A DNA stretch of 64,000 bases from Burkholderia sp. BCC1644 (GTDB taxonomy: Bacteria > Pseudomonadota > Gammaproteobacteria > Burkholderiales > Burkholderiaceae). The notes beneath the pieces were generated by a model. That model was given only the letters and a program-made list of their open reading frames with translations. It had not been told where the DNA came from and did no database searches. A program made the translations under genes and the position numbers. The DNA lies in NCBI RefSeq assembly GCF_902833225.1, contig NZ_CADFEI010000018.1, positions 1-64,000 on the forward strand, read 5' to 3'. Shown piece by piece: positions 1-9,574 of the stretch; the stretch's first letter is position 1; each line of letters begins with the position of its first letter.

Positions 1-1
1 A

Positions 2-184
2 CTCGCGCAGGAAGGGATGACGATGATGGTCGTCACGCACGAGATGGGCTTCGCGAAGAAGGTCGCGCATCGCGTGATCTTCATGGACAAGGGCGCGATC
101 GTCGAGGACGACCGCAAGGACGATTTCTTCTCGAATCCGAAATCGGAACGCGCGAAGGACTTCCTCGCGAAGATCCTGCACTGA
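2..184 (+). CDS. gltL: Glutamate/aspartate ABC transporter ATP-binding protein, C-terminal end (partial)
   Basis: This is the last 60 residues of a polar amino acid ABC transporter ATPase; the 5' part lies outside the window. The visible part carries the H-loop context THEMGFAKKVAHRV and the family-typical tail ending DFLAKILH. That tail closely resembles E. coli GltL as I know it, so import of glutamate/aspartate at the inner membrane is the likely job. The frame is open from base 2 to the TGA at 182-184. A strong hairpin terminator follows 28 bases later, so it is probably the last gene of its operon. GlnQ-type ATPases share this tail, so the substrate is an inference. Confidence 0.85.
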   Translation, partial: LAQEGMTMMVVTHEMGFAKKVAHRVIFMDKGAIVEDDRKDDFFSNPKSERAKDFLAKILH

Positions 185-212
185 GCGTTCGCGCGTTTTG
201 CGCGTCCATGCG

Positions 213-247
213 AAAACCGCCCGGCATGCAGCCGGGCGGTTTTTTTT
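213..247. terminator. Rho-independent terminator, probably bidirectional
   Basis: A perfect stem AAACCGCCCGGC/GCCGGGCGGTTT with a five-base loop is followed by a run of T. There are also four A on the other flank. It sits between the converging gltL and autotransporter genes and can serve both. Confidence 0.9.
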
Positions 248-266
248 CGTCCGCGGGTGGCGTGCG

Positions 267-3200
267 TTACCAGCTGTACCGGTAGCCCACTTGCCCGACG
301 ATGCCGCGCCGGTAATCGCCGCCGATGTTGCGCGCGATCTTCGCGTTCGCGTACAACTCGCCCGACTTGCCGAAGCCCGCGGTCACGCCGACACCGAGCT
401 CGTACCAGGTGCGGCCGAGGTGCGTCGCAAACGGCGTGCCGCCGACGACGGTCTGGCCCGGCGACAGGAAGTCGTGCAGCACGTCGGCCGTGAAGTACGG
501 CGTCGCGGCGCCGCCGCCCGCATCCGACTGGAGGTTCGGCCGGAAGATGCGCACGCCGACGCGGCCGCGCAGCGCGTTCGTCGTCGTGCCCGATACGGCC
601 GACACGTTGTCGTTGAACCCGTTCAGCTTCAGGTACTGATACATCAGCTGCGCTTGCGGCTCGATCGCGATCGGCGTGCTGCCGATCGCGAACGGCTTGC
701 CGACTTCCTGCGACAGCGCGATACCGAAGCCGTTCTGCGACGCCTCGTTGCCGTAGCTGTCGCGATAGCGGTTGCCGTAGTGCGTGACCTGTCCGACGCT
801 GTCGAAATAGGTGCCGTCCGGCAGATAGCGCGTCCAGTAGCCGCCGACGCTCTGCGCGTGCATCTCGACCGAGCCGGTCGACGTCGACAGGTTCTGCGTG
901 TCGGCGCGCGCCATGTCGCTGAAGCTCGCGTTCGACACGCCGATGCTGGCCGTCACGCCCGCATGCGTACTGCCCGCGCCGTTCGGTGCCTGGTCGAGCG
1001 TCCAGTCCTTGCCGAACTGCGCAAAGAACGTGCGCTCGTCGGCCGCGAAGCGGCCCGCGTTCGCATCGAGGCTCTGGCCGCCGATGCGCCCCCATACGCC
1101 GTCACGGTTGCCGGGCTGCTGCTTCTCGACGTTGTAGATGTCGCCGACGCGTTCGTGCAGCTTGCCGAGCGTCGAGAAGCCGTAGTCGGCGTTCAGCAGC
1201 GGGGTGAGCGCGTAGCCGGCGACGCCCGGGCGATACGCGAGCGTGCCGCCGCCATTCTCGTTGCCGCCGTCGCCGCCGCCCGACGGGTGGATCGGGTCGC
1301 CGGGGTCGGTCTGGTCGAGCTGGGAGCGCAGGTACCAGCCGTTCGTGTCGCTTTGCCCGCCGCGATAGAGCCGGTATTCGTACGCACCGGCCTGCACGGG
1401 CCCGGCGAGATGGAACGCCGACGCGGTGGTCGTGCCGCCGTTGGCCGTGACGACCACGGGAATCCCGTCGCCGGTCGTCTGCGCACCGGTGCCGGCCGTG
1501 TTGGCGATCTTCAGTCCGGTCGTGCCGCTCGCGGCGCCGCCGTTCACGATCAGCCGGTCGGTCGGCGATGCGTCGGCGCCGAGATACGTGTTGAGCGCGA
1601 TCGTGCCGCCGTTCCCGACATAGCTGCCGGTCGTCAGCGTCTTGTAGCTGCCCGTGAGCGTCGGCGAACCGACGGGTGCGGTGAATGCGACGAGACCCGC
1701 GTTGTTCAGGCTGCTCAGCACCGAGCTGCCCGTCATGCGCCACGTGCTCGCGCCGTCGACGGTCAGGGCGACCGGATCGATCTTGCCGGTCAGCGTCGCG
1801 CCGTTCACGAGAAACACGTTGCCGGTGCTCGATGCGTCGGAGACGATGTCGCCCGCGAGGTTCACGGCCGATGCGTTGAACGTCACGTTGCTGCCGTTCG
1901 CGAGGTTCAGCAGCGTGCCGTTGCCGGCCGTCACGACCGTGCCGTTGCGCACCTCGATGCCGGCCGTGCCGCCGCGCGCGGCGAAGGCCGGCCCGGCGAC
2001 GGACGTCACGCTGCCGCCGTCGACCAGGACCGAATTCGTCGCGCCGTTCGCGAGCGTGTCCGACGTCAGCACGCCGGCCGTCGCGCCCTTGAGCGTCGTG
2101 CCGTGCAGCGCGAGCAAGCCGCCGCTGTTCGCGGTGGCGCCGTTGCCGGCGGCGCTGCTGATCGACGAATCCAAATCGGTGATGCGCCCGCCGTGCAGCG
2201 CAACGATGCCGTCGGCCGCATTACCCGACGTGGTGAGCGTCACACCCGACAGCGTGGCCGCCGCACCGTCCATCACGACCGCATGCGCACCGGCGCCGGT
2301 CGTCGCGACGGTCGTGTCGTTGGCCAAGAGCGCCGAATCGGCGCCCGACACGTAGATGCCGTGCGCATTGGTGCCGGAAGTGCGGACGACCGTCGCCGGA
2401 TAGGTCGCGATGAGCGTGCCCGCGCCGGTCGACGTGATGCCGTCGGCGCCGTTGCCGGTCGTGGTGATCTGCGTATCGGACAGCGAGATCGTGGTGTTCG
2501 CGCCGAGGTTGCGGATCCCGCTGCCCGATCCGCCCGTCGCGATCGAGGTCGCGCCGCCGGCCACGATGGCGCCGCCCGTGACGGTCGAATCGATCAGCAC
2601 GCCGTCGGCGCTGCCGTTCGCGATCACGGTGCCGGGGCCCGACAGCGAGACCGATGTGCCGGCGCCCGTCAGGCGCACGCCCGCGATGCCGTCGTCGGCT
2701 TCGACCGTGCCCGCATTGGCGAACGTCGCCGATGCGCCCTGCACGAGCGCGCCCGTGCCGTCGGACACGCGGATCGTCGATGCATTGCTCACCGTGCCTT
2801 GCGTGCCGACGACGACGCCCGTCGAGCCGGCGCCGGTCAGCAGCACCGTGTTGCGGTTCTCGAGCGTGCCGAGGTTCTGCGCGACGAAGCCCGTCACGCC
2901 GGCGGTCGACGACGTCACGGCGGCCTGGTTGGTCAGCGTCGTCGCGACCCAGCCACCGGCGTTCGCGCCGGCGAGGTCGTGCGCCTGCCCGTCGACGACG
3001 CCCGCGATCGCACCGGCCGCGTTCAGGTTGATCGTCGCGCCTGCGTCGATCGTGCCGGTCGCGCCGCCCTCGACCGCGATCGCGATGCCGTTCGCGCCGT
3101 TGACGTTGTAGATCGCGTTGCCGGTCGACAGCGTCGTGCCGGCGTCGGTCGCGAGCACGCCATGCGCACGCTGGCCGTTGACGTCGGTCGTCAGCGCGCC

Positions 3201-5522
3201 GGCCGCCGACGTGCCCGTGTAGGCTGCGCCGCCCGCGACGCGAAACAGCGTCGAATCGTCGGTGTCGACGCTGAGGTGCTGCGCGGCGACGTTGATCTTC
3301 GAGCCTGCGCCGTATGCGTAGAAGCCGATCTGGTTCGTGCCGGACATGAAGGCCGGCACTGCGTTCGCGCCGACGTTGATCGTCGCGCCCGAGCGTGCGT
3401 GCACGCCGATCGCGCCGGTGCCCGTCAGGTTGAGCGCGCCGTCGAGCGTGGCCGTGGCGCGCGGCCCCTCGGCCCACACGCCGTAGTTGCGCGTGCCCGA
3501 GGCCGGATCGAGGCCGCCGGCCACGTTGATCGTGCCGGTCGACGTAGCGGCCGTCGCGGTCGTGCCGGTCCCGACGACCATGACGCCGATGCCGTTCACG
3601 CCGTTCAGCGTGATCGTGCCGGTGTTGGTCACGGTCGCGGCCGTATCGGCCGCGAGCATGCCGACGTTGGCGAGCGGCGTGCCGGGCGCCGTGCCGTTGA
3701 CGACGATCGTGCCCGCGTTGGTCAGCGTGCCGGACGTCGAGCCGAGGCTCGCCAGCGCGGCGCCGTTCTGCGTCTGCGAGCCGATCACGATCGTGCCGAG
3801 GTTGCTCGCGGTGCCCGATGCGCCGAGCAGGATGCCGTACGCGTGCGCGGCGAGCGCGACGTCGTTCGTCGTTTCGCCCGGTGCGTACTGCGCCGAGCGG
3901 CCGAGGTAGATCGTGCCGCCGGCTTCGTTCGTGAAGCTGCCGCCGTCGACGAGGCCGCCGATCACCTGGCTGTCGAGCGTCGTCGCGTTGACGCCGACGT
4001 TGATCGTGCCGGCGTTCGATGCCGTCGCACCACCTGTCGCGGCAACCGCGTAGTTCTGCAGGTCCGGCTGGGTGCCGTCGAACGTCCACGCACCGACGTT
4101 CATCACGCCGTTGTTGACGAACGAGGTGCCCGCGCCGTTCGCAAACACGCCCTGGCCTTCGGTGTAAGCGTGGTAGTTGAAGTTGTTCGGCGGCGCGCTG
4201 CCGCTCGTGTCGAAGTTGTCGCCGGACGCGTACCCGGACGAGATCACACCGTTGTTGACGCCGCTTGCACCGCTCAGCAGGCGCACCAGCGTGAAGTCAC
4301 CCGACAGGCGCCCGTCGTTGATGAAGTGCGCGCCGTTTTCCGCGAGGACGGCCGAGCTCGAGACGATCGTGTTGGTGCCACGGAAGTCGATCTGGCCGTC
4401 CTTGCCGATCTGCAGCGTCGCGTTCGCGCCCGTGCCGTGCATGGCCGACAGGAAACCGATCGGCAGCGTGTTCTTGTCGCCGGCGGACACGTTGTTCTGA
4501 TACTGGAAAGCTTGCTGCGAGAACGTGACCGCCTGGCTGAACGCGCTGTCGTAGGCAGCCTGCGAGCCGAGCGCGCCGCTTTGCACCGAGCGCACGAGAA
4601 AGTCGTTGTACGCGGCGAGCGACGCGGCGTCGGTGACCTTCCAGGTGCTGCCGTCGAACGCGGTGAAGGTGCCCGCGTAGGCCGGCACGTCGAGCTGGCG
4701 GCTGCCGACGGCGCCGCCGTCCGCAAGGTAGTCGCCGGTGGTGAACCGGATCTGGTTGCGCGAGTTCCAGTTGACGGTGCTTGTCGTGGAGCCCGTGCCG
4801 TCCGCGAAGGTAAGGTCGGTGCCCTTCGCGGCCATCGAGATCGCGTTGCCGGCTGCATCGGGCGCGTTCGCCGCATTGCCGATCGACACGTTGAGCGTGC
4901 CGCCCGTGGCGCCGACGGTGCCGACGCGCGTGTTCACATACTGATCGCCGTTCACGTCATGGTAGACGGGCACTTCGGTCGAGCCGGCCGTCGACGCGGA
5001 AAACGCGGACGAGTCGTAGGTCGCGACCGACGTGCGGGTGCCCGTGATCGAGTCGGGCGTGCTGACGCTCTGCGTCTTGCCGCCAAGCGACAGCAGCGGC
5101 TGGTTCGGATTGCCCGACACGACGGTCGTGCTGCCGATCGGCGTGAGCGTGTAGCCCGGGTCGCCGCCGGCGCCGGCCCATGCGCCCGACACGCCGACGG
5201 TGTCGCCGCCCGACACGGTGGTGGCGCCGGCCAGGTTGTCGTTGACGGTCGGGCTGAAATTGCCGAGCGCACAGGTGCCGCCGTTCGCGACGGCCGTGCC
5301 GCTGCCGCAGGTCGATGCGTGCGCGGCGCCGGCCGGCAGCATGGCCAGCGCGATGCTGAATGCGGCGATCCGCAGCGGTGGCCGGTGCATGGCTTCACGC
5401 GCGGCGCCCCGGCCCGTGCCCGCTTCGCTGCCTGAGCGCTTGCCGCGCGCCCGTGCCGTTTCCGCAACTGCGACCCAGCAGCCGGCGGCTTCGCTCCATA
5501 TCGATCGAAATGAGTGATTCAC
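267..5522 (-). CDS. Very large type Va autotransporter with extended signal peptide
   Basis: A classical autotransporter of 1751 residues: a secreted passenger is delivered to the surface through its own C-terminal barrel. I start it at the GTG at 5522, which has GAGGGG upstream and begins the typical extended signal peptide region (NHSFRSIWSEAAGCWVAVAE). An in-frame start at 5642 would bury this region. A basic linker and a hydrophobic core end in AGAAHA near residue 69. The passenger (about 70-1430) is a long series of Gly/Thr/Asn-rich turns with recurring NxGTI and GTIxVxG units, as in beta-helical adhesins. A Gly/Pro-rich linker and a pertactin-like stretch precede the barrel (about 1460-1751), which starts near GVWGRIGG and ends YRYSW with a terminal aromatic residue. 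Adhesion is inferred from family; no protease or lipase motif was seen. Confidence 0.93.
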   Translation of the reverse strand: MNHSFRSIWSEAAGCWVAVAETARARGKRSGSEAGTGRGAAREAMHRPPLRIAAFSIALAMLPAGAAHASTCGSGTAVANGGTCALGNFSPTVNDNLAGATTVSGGDTVGVSGAWAGAGGDPGYTLTPIGSTTVVSGNPNQPLLSLGGKTQSVSTPDSITGTRTSVATYDSSAFSASTAGSTEVPVYHDVNGDQYVNTRVGTVGATGGTLNVSIGNAANAPDAAGNAISMAAKGTDLTFADGTGSTTSTVNWNSRNQIRFTTGDYLADGGAVGSRQLDVPAYAGTFTAFDGSTWKVTDAASLAAYNDFLVRSVQSGALGSQAAYDSAFSQAVTFSQQAFQYQNNVSAGDKNTLPIGFLSAMHGTGANATLQIGKDGQIDFRGTNTIVSSSAVLAENGAHFINDGRLSGDFTLVRLLSGASGVNNGVISSGYASGDNFDTSGSAPPNNFNYHAYTEGQGVFANGAGTSFVNNGVMNVGAWTFDGTQPDLQNYAVAATGGATASNAGTINVGVNATTLDSQVIGGLVDGGSFTNEAGGTIYLGRSAQYAPGETTNDVALAAHAYGILLGASGTASNLGTIVIGSQTQNGAALASLGSTSGTLTNAGTIVVNGTAPGTPLANVGMLAADTAATVTNTGTITLNGVNGIGVMVVGTGTTATAATSTGTINVAGGLDPASGTRNYGVWAEGPRATATLDGALNLTGTGAIGVHARSGATINVGANAVPAFMSGTNQIGFYAYGAGSKINVAAQHLSVDTDDSTLFRVAGGAAYTGTSAAGALTTDVNGQRAHGVLATDAGTTLSTGNAIYNVNGANGIAIAVEGGATGTIDAGATINLNAAGAIAGVVDGQAHDLAGANAGGWVATTLTNQAAVTSSTAGVTGFVAQNLGTLENRNTVLLTGAGSTGVVVGTQGTVSNASTIRVSDGTGALVQGASATFANAGTVEADDGIAGVRLTGAGTSVSLSGPGTVIANGSADGVLIDSTVTGGAIVAGGATSIATGGSGSGIRNLGANTTISLSDTQITTTGNGADGITSTGAGTLIATYPATVVRTSGTNAHGIYVSGADSALLANDTTVATTGAGAHAVVMDGAAATLSGVTLTTSGNAADGIVALHGGRITDLDSSISSAAGNGATANSGGLLALHGTTLKGATAGVLTSDTLANGATNSVLVDGGSVTSVAGPAFAARGGTAGIEVRNGTVVTAGNGTLLNLANGSNVTFNASAVNLAGDIVSDASSTGNVFLVNGATLTGKIDPVALTVDGASTWRMTGSSVLSSLNNAGLVAFTAPVGSPTLTGSYKTLTTGSYVGNGGTIALNTYLGADASPTDRLIVNGGAASGTTGLKIANTAGTGAQTTGDGIPVVVTANGGTTTASAFHLAGPVQAGAYEYRLYRGGQSDTNGWYLRSQLDQTDPGDPIHPSGGGDGGNENGGGTLAYRPGVAGYALTPLLNADYGFSTLGKLHERVGDIYNVEKQQPGNRDGVWGRIGGQSLDANAGRFAADERTFFAQFGKDWTLDQAPNGAGSTHAGVTASIGVSNASFSDMARADTQNLSTSTGSVEMHAQSVGGYWTRYLPDGTYFDSVGQVTHYGNRYRDSYGNEASQNGFGIALSQEVGKPFAIGSTPIAIEPQAQLMYQYLKLNGFNDNVSAVSGTTTNALRGRVGVRIFRPNLQSDAGGGAATPYFTADVLHDFLSPGQTVVGGTPFATHLGRTWYELGVGVTAGFGKSGELYANAKIARNIGGDYRRGIVGQVGYRYSW

Positions 5523-6116
5523 GACAAGCCCCTCTTTCTTGTTTTGAAGTGGCATTCGCCGCAACCCGGCGAATTCGCAATCCGCGGTGTCGAAATAATC
5601 CGAAGGGGCGCGTGCGGCGGCTATGGCTGCGTGTCGCGCCAATCGTGTTTCGTTACACCAGGGATGGGCGGAGTCTACTGATTCGGGCCGCGGCCGATTA
5701 TCGAGAAATTGGGAAATGTAAGGATGCCAACCGTAATGGGTCGTATTTTTGATTTATGTGGTTAATCGAACCGAAAGCCTTGCTGGCAAGGGGTTGGGGG
5801 ATTTGAGGAAAATCCGGGGTGGCTGGCGGGGTAGGTGGGGTAACGCACGGTTTGGCGGAAGCTGATGCGCTAAAATACGCGCCCGGGATTGTATTTATTT
5901 ATTGGGGTGGAGTTATTGCTTTTGATTTAATTGTTGTTTATTTTCGCTTGTAAATTAATAAAATCAAGCAAATTTCTCGTGGCATCGATTCGTTGCGCCG
6001 GATGGCGGTCCGAATGAAACGGCCTTGGCCGGGGCAGGGCGATTTTCGTCGGTGAAGGGCGTTGCCGCCACAGGTGCGAGGGGCAGGAATCCGGCGCGGC
6101 GCGTGCCGCACCGGCT
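5523..6116. other. Long AT-richer intergenic region upstream of the autotransporter
   Basis: This 594-base gap separates the autotransporter start from the yafJ stop. Bases 5720-5990 are clearly AT-richer than the surrounding genome, with runs such as TTTATTTATT and TTTTGATTTAATT. It must hold the autotransporter promoter on the minus strand. A TACAAT hexamer lies at 5893-5888 on that strand, but no convincing -35 was found. I see no RNA gene or terminator, and the short ORF at 5927-6181 has no supporting signal. Confidence 0.6.
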
Positions 6117-7028
6117 TCAGAAATCGATCGCGTCGTCGGAATCGCCGTCGGTGGCGGTGGCGAGTGCCTCACGGGCGTCACGCGGGGCGGACGCCGATGC
6201 GTCGAGCGCTGGATTGCGCAGCTTCTCGAGCACGCGTTCCGGCACCGGGATCTGCATCCGCGCGGCGACGTCGCCGCACTGGAACATGATCAACTCGCCC
6301 GGCTCGAACGCGGTCCAGACTTCGTCGTCGGTGAGCGGCTGCGTCGCGATCACCGCGACGCGATCTTCAGGCGTCGTGTATTTCGCGAAGTCGATCGACA
6401 GGTCTTCGTCGACGAGGTGCGCGGTCGAGAACGGCCAGCGCCGCACGAGATAGTGCAGCCGCGTCGAGCAATGCGCGAAGAGCGCCTGGCCGTTCGACAT
6501 CAGGAAGTTGAACACGCCGTGATCGGTGATCCCGCGCGTGAGCTCGCCGACACGCTCGAACAGCTCGGGCAGCGGCGGCTGCGCACCGGGAAAGGCCTCG
6601 CGCAGCCCCTGCATCAGCACGCAGAACGCCTGCTCGCTGTCGGTCGTGCCGACCGGATGGTAGACGCTGCCGTCCATGTTCGGCGCGTAATCCTGCAGGT
6701 CGCCGTTATGCGCGAAGATCCAGTGCCGGCCCCACAGTTCGCGCATGAACGGATGGCTGTTCTCGAGCAGGATGTGCCCTTGCGTCGCCTTGCGGATGTG
6801 CGCGATCGTGTTCTTGGACTTGATCGGGTAGCGCTTCACCATTTCGGCGATCGGCGACGTGGCCGATGCCTGGTGATCGATGAACAGGCGGCAGGCCTTG
6901 TCCTCGAAGAACGCGATGCCCCAGCCGTCGGCATGGTGATCGGTCAACCCGCCCCGGGCCGCGAAACCTGTGAAGGAGAATGTGACGTCCGTCGGCGCGG
7001 CGCAGTTCATTCCTAAGAGTTGGCACAT
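6117..7028 (-). CDS. yafJ: Class II glutamine amidotransferase, YafJ family
   Basis: A 303-residue N-terminal-nucleophile amidotransferase. The protein opens MCQLLGM, so Cys2 becomes the N-terminal nucleophile after Met removal. Conserved stretches resemble E. coli YafJ along the whole length: FSFTGFAARGG, DGWGIAFFE, the AHIRKAT and ENSHPF motifs, the oxyanion region AHNGDLQ and GTTDSEQAFC. It is longer than YafJ (about 255 residues) because of a C-terminal tail rich in Ala and Asp. No synthase domain is fused, and the amide acceptor is not known for this family. It starts 206 bases from pyrC on the opposite strand, so the two share a divergent promoter region. Confidence 0.9.
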   Translation of the reverse strand: MCQLLGMNCAAPTDVTFSFTGFAARGGLTDHHADGWGIAFFEDKACRLFIDHQASATSPIAEMVKRYPIKSKNTIAHIRKATQGHILLENSHPFMRELWGRHWIFAHNGDLQDYAPNMDGSVYHPVGTTDSEQAFCVLMQGLREAFPGAQPPLPELFERVGELTRGITDHGVFNFLMSNGQALFAHCSTRLHYLVRRWPFSTAHLVDEDLSIDFAKYTTPEDRVAVIATQPLTDDEVWTAFEPGELIMFQCGDVAARMQIPVPERVLEKLRNPALDASASAPRDAREALATATDGDSDDAIDF

Positions 7029-7081
7029 TTTACTTGGGGCGGCAGGCTGAAGCGGGGGGTAACGAACCGGGCGAACCCCGG

Positions 7082-7087
7082 TACAAT
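7082..7087 (+). promoter_or_regulatory. Candidate -10 element of pyrC
   Basis: TACAAT lies in the 205-base region between the divergent yafJ and pyrC genes, about 150 bases before the pyrC start. No good -35 is visible at the proper spacing, so this is a weak call. Confidence 0.35.
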
Positions 7088-7233
7088 GCGGCTTCTAGCA
7101 TATCACCGAGCCCTGAGCGGTAAAAAGCGGATTCCGCTGGCCAAAGGTCCCGTGTTGCGGTTTGCCGTCAGTCGGCCCGCGCACGCGTGTTCCGGCCCCG
7201 CCGACGGCAAGCACGTTCCTCACGACGCCTCCT

Positions 7234-8298
7234 ATGACTGCCTCGAACGCTTCCTCCCCGGCGACGCTCTCGCTCGCCCGTCCCGACGACTGGCACCTGC
7301 ACCTGCGAGACGGCGACATGCTGGCCGCCGTGCTGCCGCACACCGCGCGCCAGTTCGGCCGCGCGATCGTCATGCCGAACCTGAAGCCGCCGGTGACGAC
7401 CACCGCGCAGGCGCAGGCCTATCGCGAGCGCATCCTCGCCGCGCTGCCCGCGGGGATGACGTTCGAACCGCTGATGACGCTGTACCTGACCGACAACACG
7501 CCGCCCGACGAGATCCGCCGCGCGCGGGAAAGCGGCTTCGTGCACGGCGTGAAGCTGTATCCGGCAGGCGCTACGACGAATTCCGACCACGGCGTCACGG
7601 ATCTCGCGAAATGCGCGAAGACGCTCGAGGCGATGCAGGAAACCGGCATGCCGCTGCTCGTGCACGGCGAGGTGACCGATGCGTCGATCGACCTGTTCGA
7701 CCGCGAGAAGGTGTTCATCGACCGCGTGATGACGCCGTTGCGCCGCGATTTCCCGGGCCTGAAGGTCGTGTTCGAGCACATCACGACGAAGGACGCGGCC
7801 GACTACGTGCGCGACGCCGACGCGGCGCCCGGCCTGCTCGGCGCGACGATCACCGCGCATCACCTGCTGTACAACCGCAACGCGCTGTTCGTCGGCGGGA
7901 TTCGCCCCCATTACTACTGCCTGCCCGTGCTGAAGCGCGAGACGCATCGCGTGGCGCTGGTCGAGGCTGCGACGTCGGGCAACCCGCGCTTCTTCCTCGG
8001 CACCGACAGCGCGCCGCATGCGCGCGACGCGAAGGAAACCGCGTGCGGCTGCGCAGGCTGCTACACGGCGCTGCACGCGCTCGAACTGTACGCGGAAGCG
8101 TTCGACACGGCCGGCGCGCTCGACAAGCTCGAAGGATTCGCGAGCTTCTTCGGCGCCGATTTCTACGGGCTGCCGCGCAGCGCCGAGACGGTCACGCTGC
8201 GCCGCGAGGCGTGGGAACTGCCGCGCGAGATCTTCGCGGGCGACACGCCGGTCGTGCCGCTGCGCGGCGGCGAGACGATCGGCTGGAAACTGGCGTGA
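7234..8298 (+). CDS. pyrC: Dihydroorotase (class II), pyrimidine biosynthesis
   Basis: PyrC closes carbamoyl-aspartate to dihydroorotate in de novo pyrimidine synthesis. The 354-residue protein has the metal-binding HxH (His21, His23 in [11 protein letters not shown]), the lysine that is carbamylated in this family (Lys107 in [14 protein letters not shown]), and further metal ligands in LLVHGEV and ITAHHLLYN. The catalytic Asp is in GTDSAPH. Length and motifs match the monofunctional E. coli-type enzyme. I chose the ATG at 7234, which gives a short leader before the conserved core; an in-frame start at 7162 adds a Pro/Thr-rich stretch without family support. Its TGA overlaps the GTG of the DUF3025 remnant. 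Confidence 0.95.
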   Translation: MTASNASSPATLSLARPDDWHLHLRDGDMLAAVLPHTARQFGRAIVMPNLKPPVTTTAQAQAYRERILAALPAGMTFEPLMTLYLTDNTPPDEIRRARESGFVHGVKLYPAGATTNSDHGVTDLAKCAKTLEAMQETGMPLLVHGEVTDASIDLFDREKVFIDRVMTPLRRDFPGLKVVFEHITTKDAADYVRDADAAPGLLGATITAHHLLYNRNALFVGGIRPHYYCLPVLKRETHRVALVEAATSGNPRFFLGTDSAPHARDAKETACGCAGCYTALHALELYAEAFDTAGALDKLEGFASFFGADFYGLPRSAETVTLRREAWELPREIFAGDTPVVPLRGGETIGWKLA

Positions 8299-8658
8299 CC
8301 GATGCGCCGCCGCGCGCGTCCGGCCAGGTGGCCGGCCGCGCGGTGGCGGGATTCGCGCGGATCGACTGGTCCGCGCTGTGGCTCGCGCCCTGTGCGGACC
8401 CGGGCCGTGCCGTCCAGGCGGCCGCATTGGCGGGCGACGCCGCGTTACACAAGGCGTTGAACGCGTGTTGCGCGACGGTGCGCATGTCGCCGCCGAACTC
8501 GCGACGCGCGCGCTGACGAGCCGCGATTTCGCGCCGCTCCCGGTGCTCGGCGTTCCCGGCTGGTGCGCCCGGATGCCGATGCCGCGTTCCATGACGATCC
8601 GGCGGTATTCCGCATCGGCCGCCGATCGCGCGCTGCCGACTGCGGCGCGCAGTGCTAG
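8295..8658 (+). pseudogene. Decayed DUF3025 gene (internal deletion plus frameshifts)
   Basis: The reading frame opens with a GTG that overlaps the pyrC stop (GTGA) and encodes FARIDWSALWLAPCADPGRA, a typical DUF3025 N-terminus. It then breaks after HKALN. The following bases in another frame read RDGAHVAAELATRALTSRD and FAPLPVLGVPGWC, and after a further shift DADAAFHDDPAVFRIGRR, which look like the C-terminus of the same family. Only about 120 codons remain of a protein I remember as roughly 290 residues, so the middle is deleted and at least two frameshifts are present. The final TAG (8656-8658) is part of the rnpB -10 hexamer. DUF3025 has no established function. The family assignment rests on recalled sequence patterns. 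Confidence 0.75.
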
Positions 8659-8661
8659 AAT
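8633..8661 (+). promoter_or_regulatory. rnpB promoter
   Basis: The -10 hexamer TAGAAT at 8656-8661 ends nine bases before the first base of the RNase P RNA. CTGCCG at 8633-8638 gives a weak -35 with a 17-base spacer. Confidence 0.6.
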
Positions 8662-8670
8662 GCGCGTCGC

Positions 8671-9078
<408 letters not shown>

Positions 9079-9092
9079 GCCGTACGAATGCG

Positions 9093-9132
9093 AAAGGGCC
9101 GGCGTCTCCTTGCGGAGCGCCGGCCCTTTTTT
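9093..9132 (+). terminator. rnpB terminator
   Basis: The stem AAAGGGCCGGCG/CGCCGGCCCTTT is followed by a T run, 15 bases after the end of the RNase P RNA. Confidence 0.9.
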
Positions 9133-9151
9133 CATGCGTGCCGCCGTGCGT

Positions 9152-9574
9152 TCAGGCCGCGACGATGTCGAACGAATGCGTGAGTTCGGCCGTCTTTGCG
9201 ATCATGATCGACGCGGAGCAGTACTTGTCGTGCGACAGGTTGATCGCGCGCTCGACCGTGCCCGGATTCAGGTTGCGGCCCGTGACGGTGAAGTGGAAGT
9301 GCACCTTCGTGAACACCTTCGGATCTTCGCTCGCGCGTTCGGCCTTCAGCGTGACCGAGCAGCCGGTGACTTCCTGGCGGCTCTTCTTCAGGATCAGCAC
9401 GACGTCATAGGCCGTGCAGCCACCGGTGCCGAGCAGCACCATTTCCATCGGACGCGGCGCGAGGTTGTGGCCGCCGCCCTCGGGCGCGCCATCCATCGCG
9501 ACGAGATGCCCGCTGCCGGTCTCGGCGGAAAATGCCATGCCGTCCTGGCCCATCCAGCTTACTTTGCATTCCAT
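9152..9574 (-). CDS. OsmC/YhfA-family thiol peroxidase-like protein
   Basis: A 140-residue OsmC-superfamily protein. The two cysteines used in peroxide reduction by this superfamily are present: Cys53 in LLGTGGCTAYDV and Cys119 in SHDKYCSAS. The pattern GGHNLAPRPMEMVLLGTGGC fits the YhfA subgroup rather than Ohr or OsmC itself. I start at the ATG at 9574 because CAGGAG lies just upstream; an in-frame start at 9616 adds only an Arg-rich stretch. It stands alone between rnpB and the small RNA candidate. Peroxide detoxification is inferred from the two cysteines. Confidence 0.9.
   Translation of the reverse strand: MECKVSWMGQDGMAFSAETGSGHLVAMDGAPEGGGHNLAPRPMEMVLLGTGGCTAYDVVLILKKSRQEVTGCSVTLKAERASEDPKVFTKVHFHFTVTGRNLNPGTVERAINLSHDKYCSASIMIAKTAELTHSFDIVAA

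Noticed and set aside
70-4900. Tandem-repeat DNA inside the autotransporter passenger
   Set aside because: The turns repeat at protein level (NxGTI-like) but I see no long exact DNA repeat; it is not a variable-number repeat array by eye.
198-5435. Open frame of 1745 codons on the plus strand opposite the autotransporter
   Set aside because: It is a codon-bias shadow: Arg/Ala/Val-rich, no domain, no ribosome binding site, and it runs through the terminator at 213-247. The minus strand has a signal peptide and a barrel.
5927-6181. 84-codon ORF upstream of the autotransporter
   Set aside because: Pro/Ala/Arg-rich, overlaps the yafJ end, no ribosome binding site and no family.
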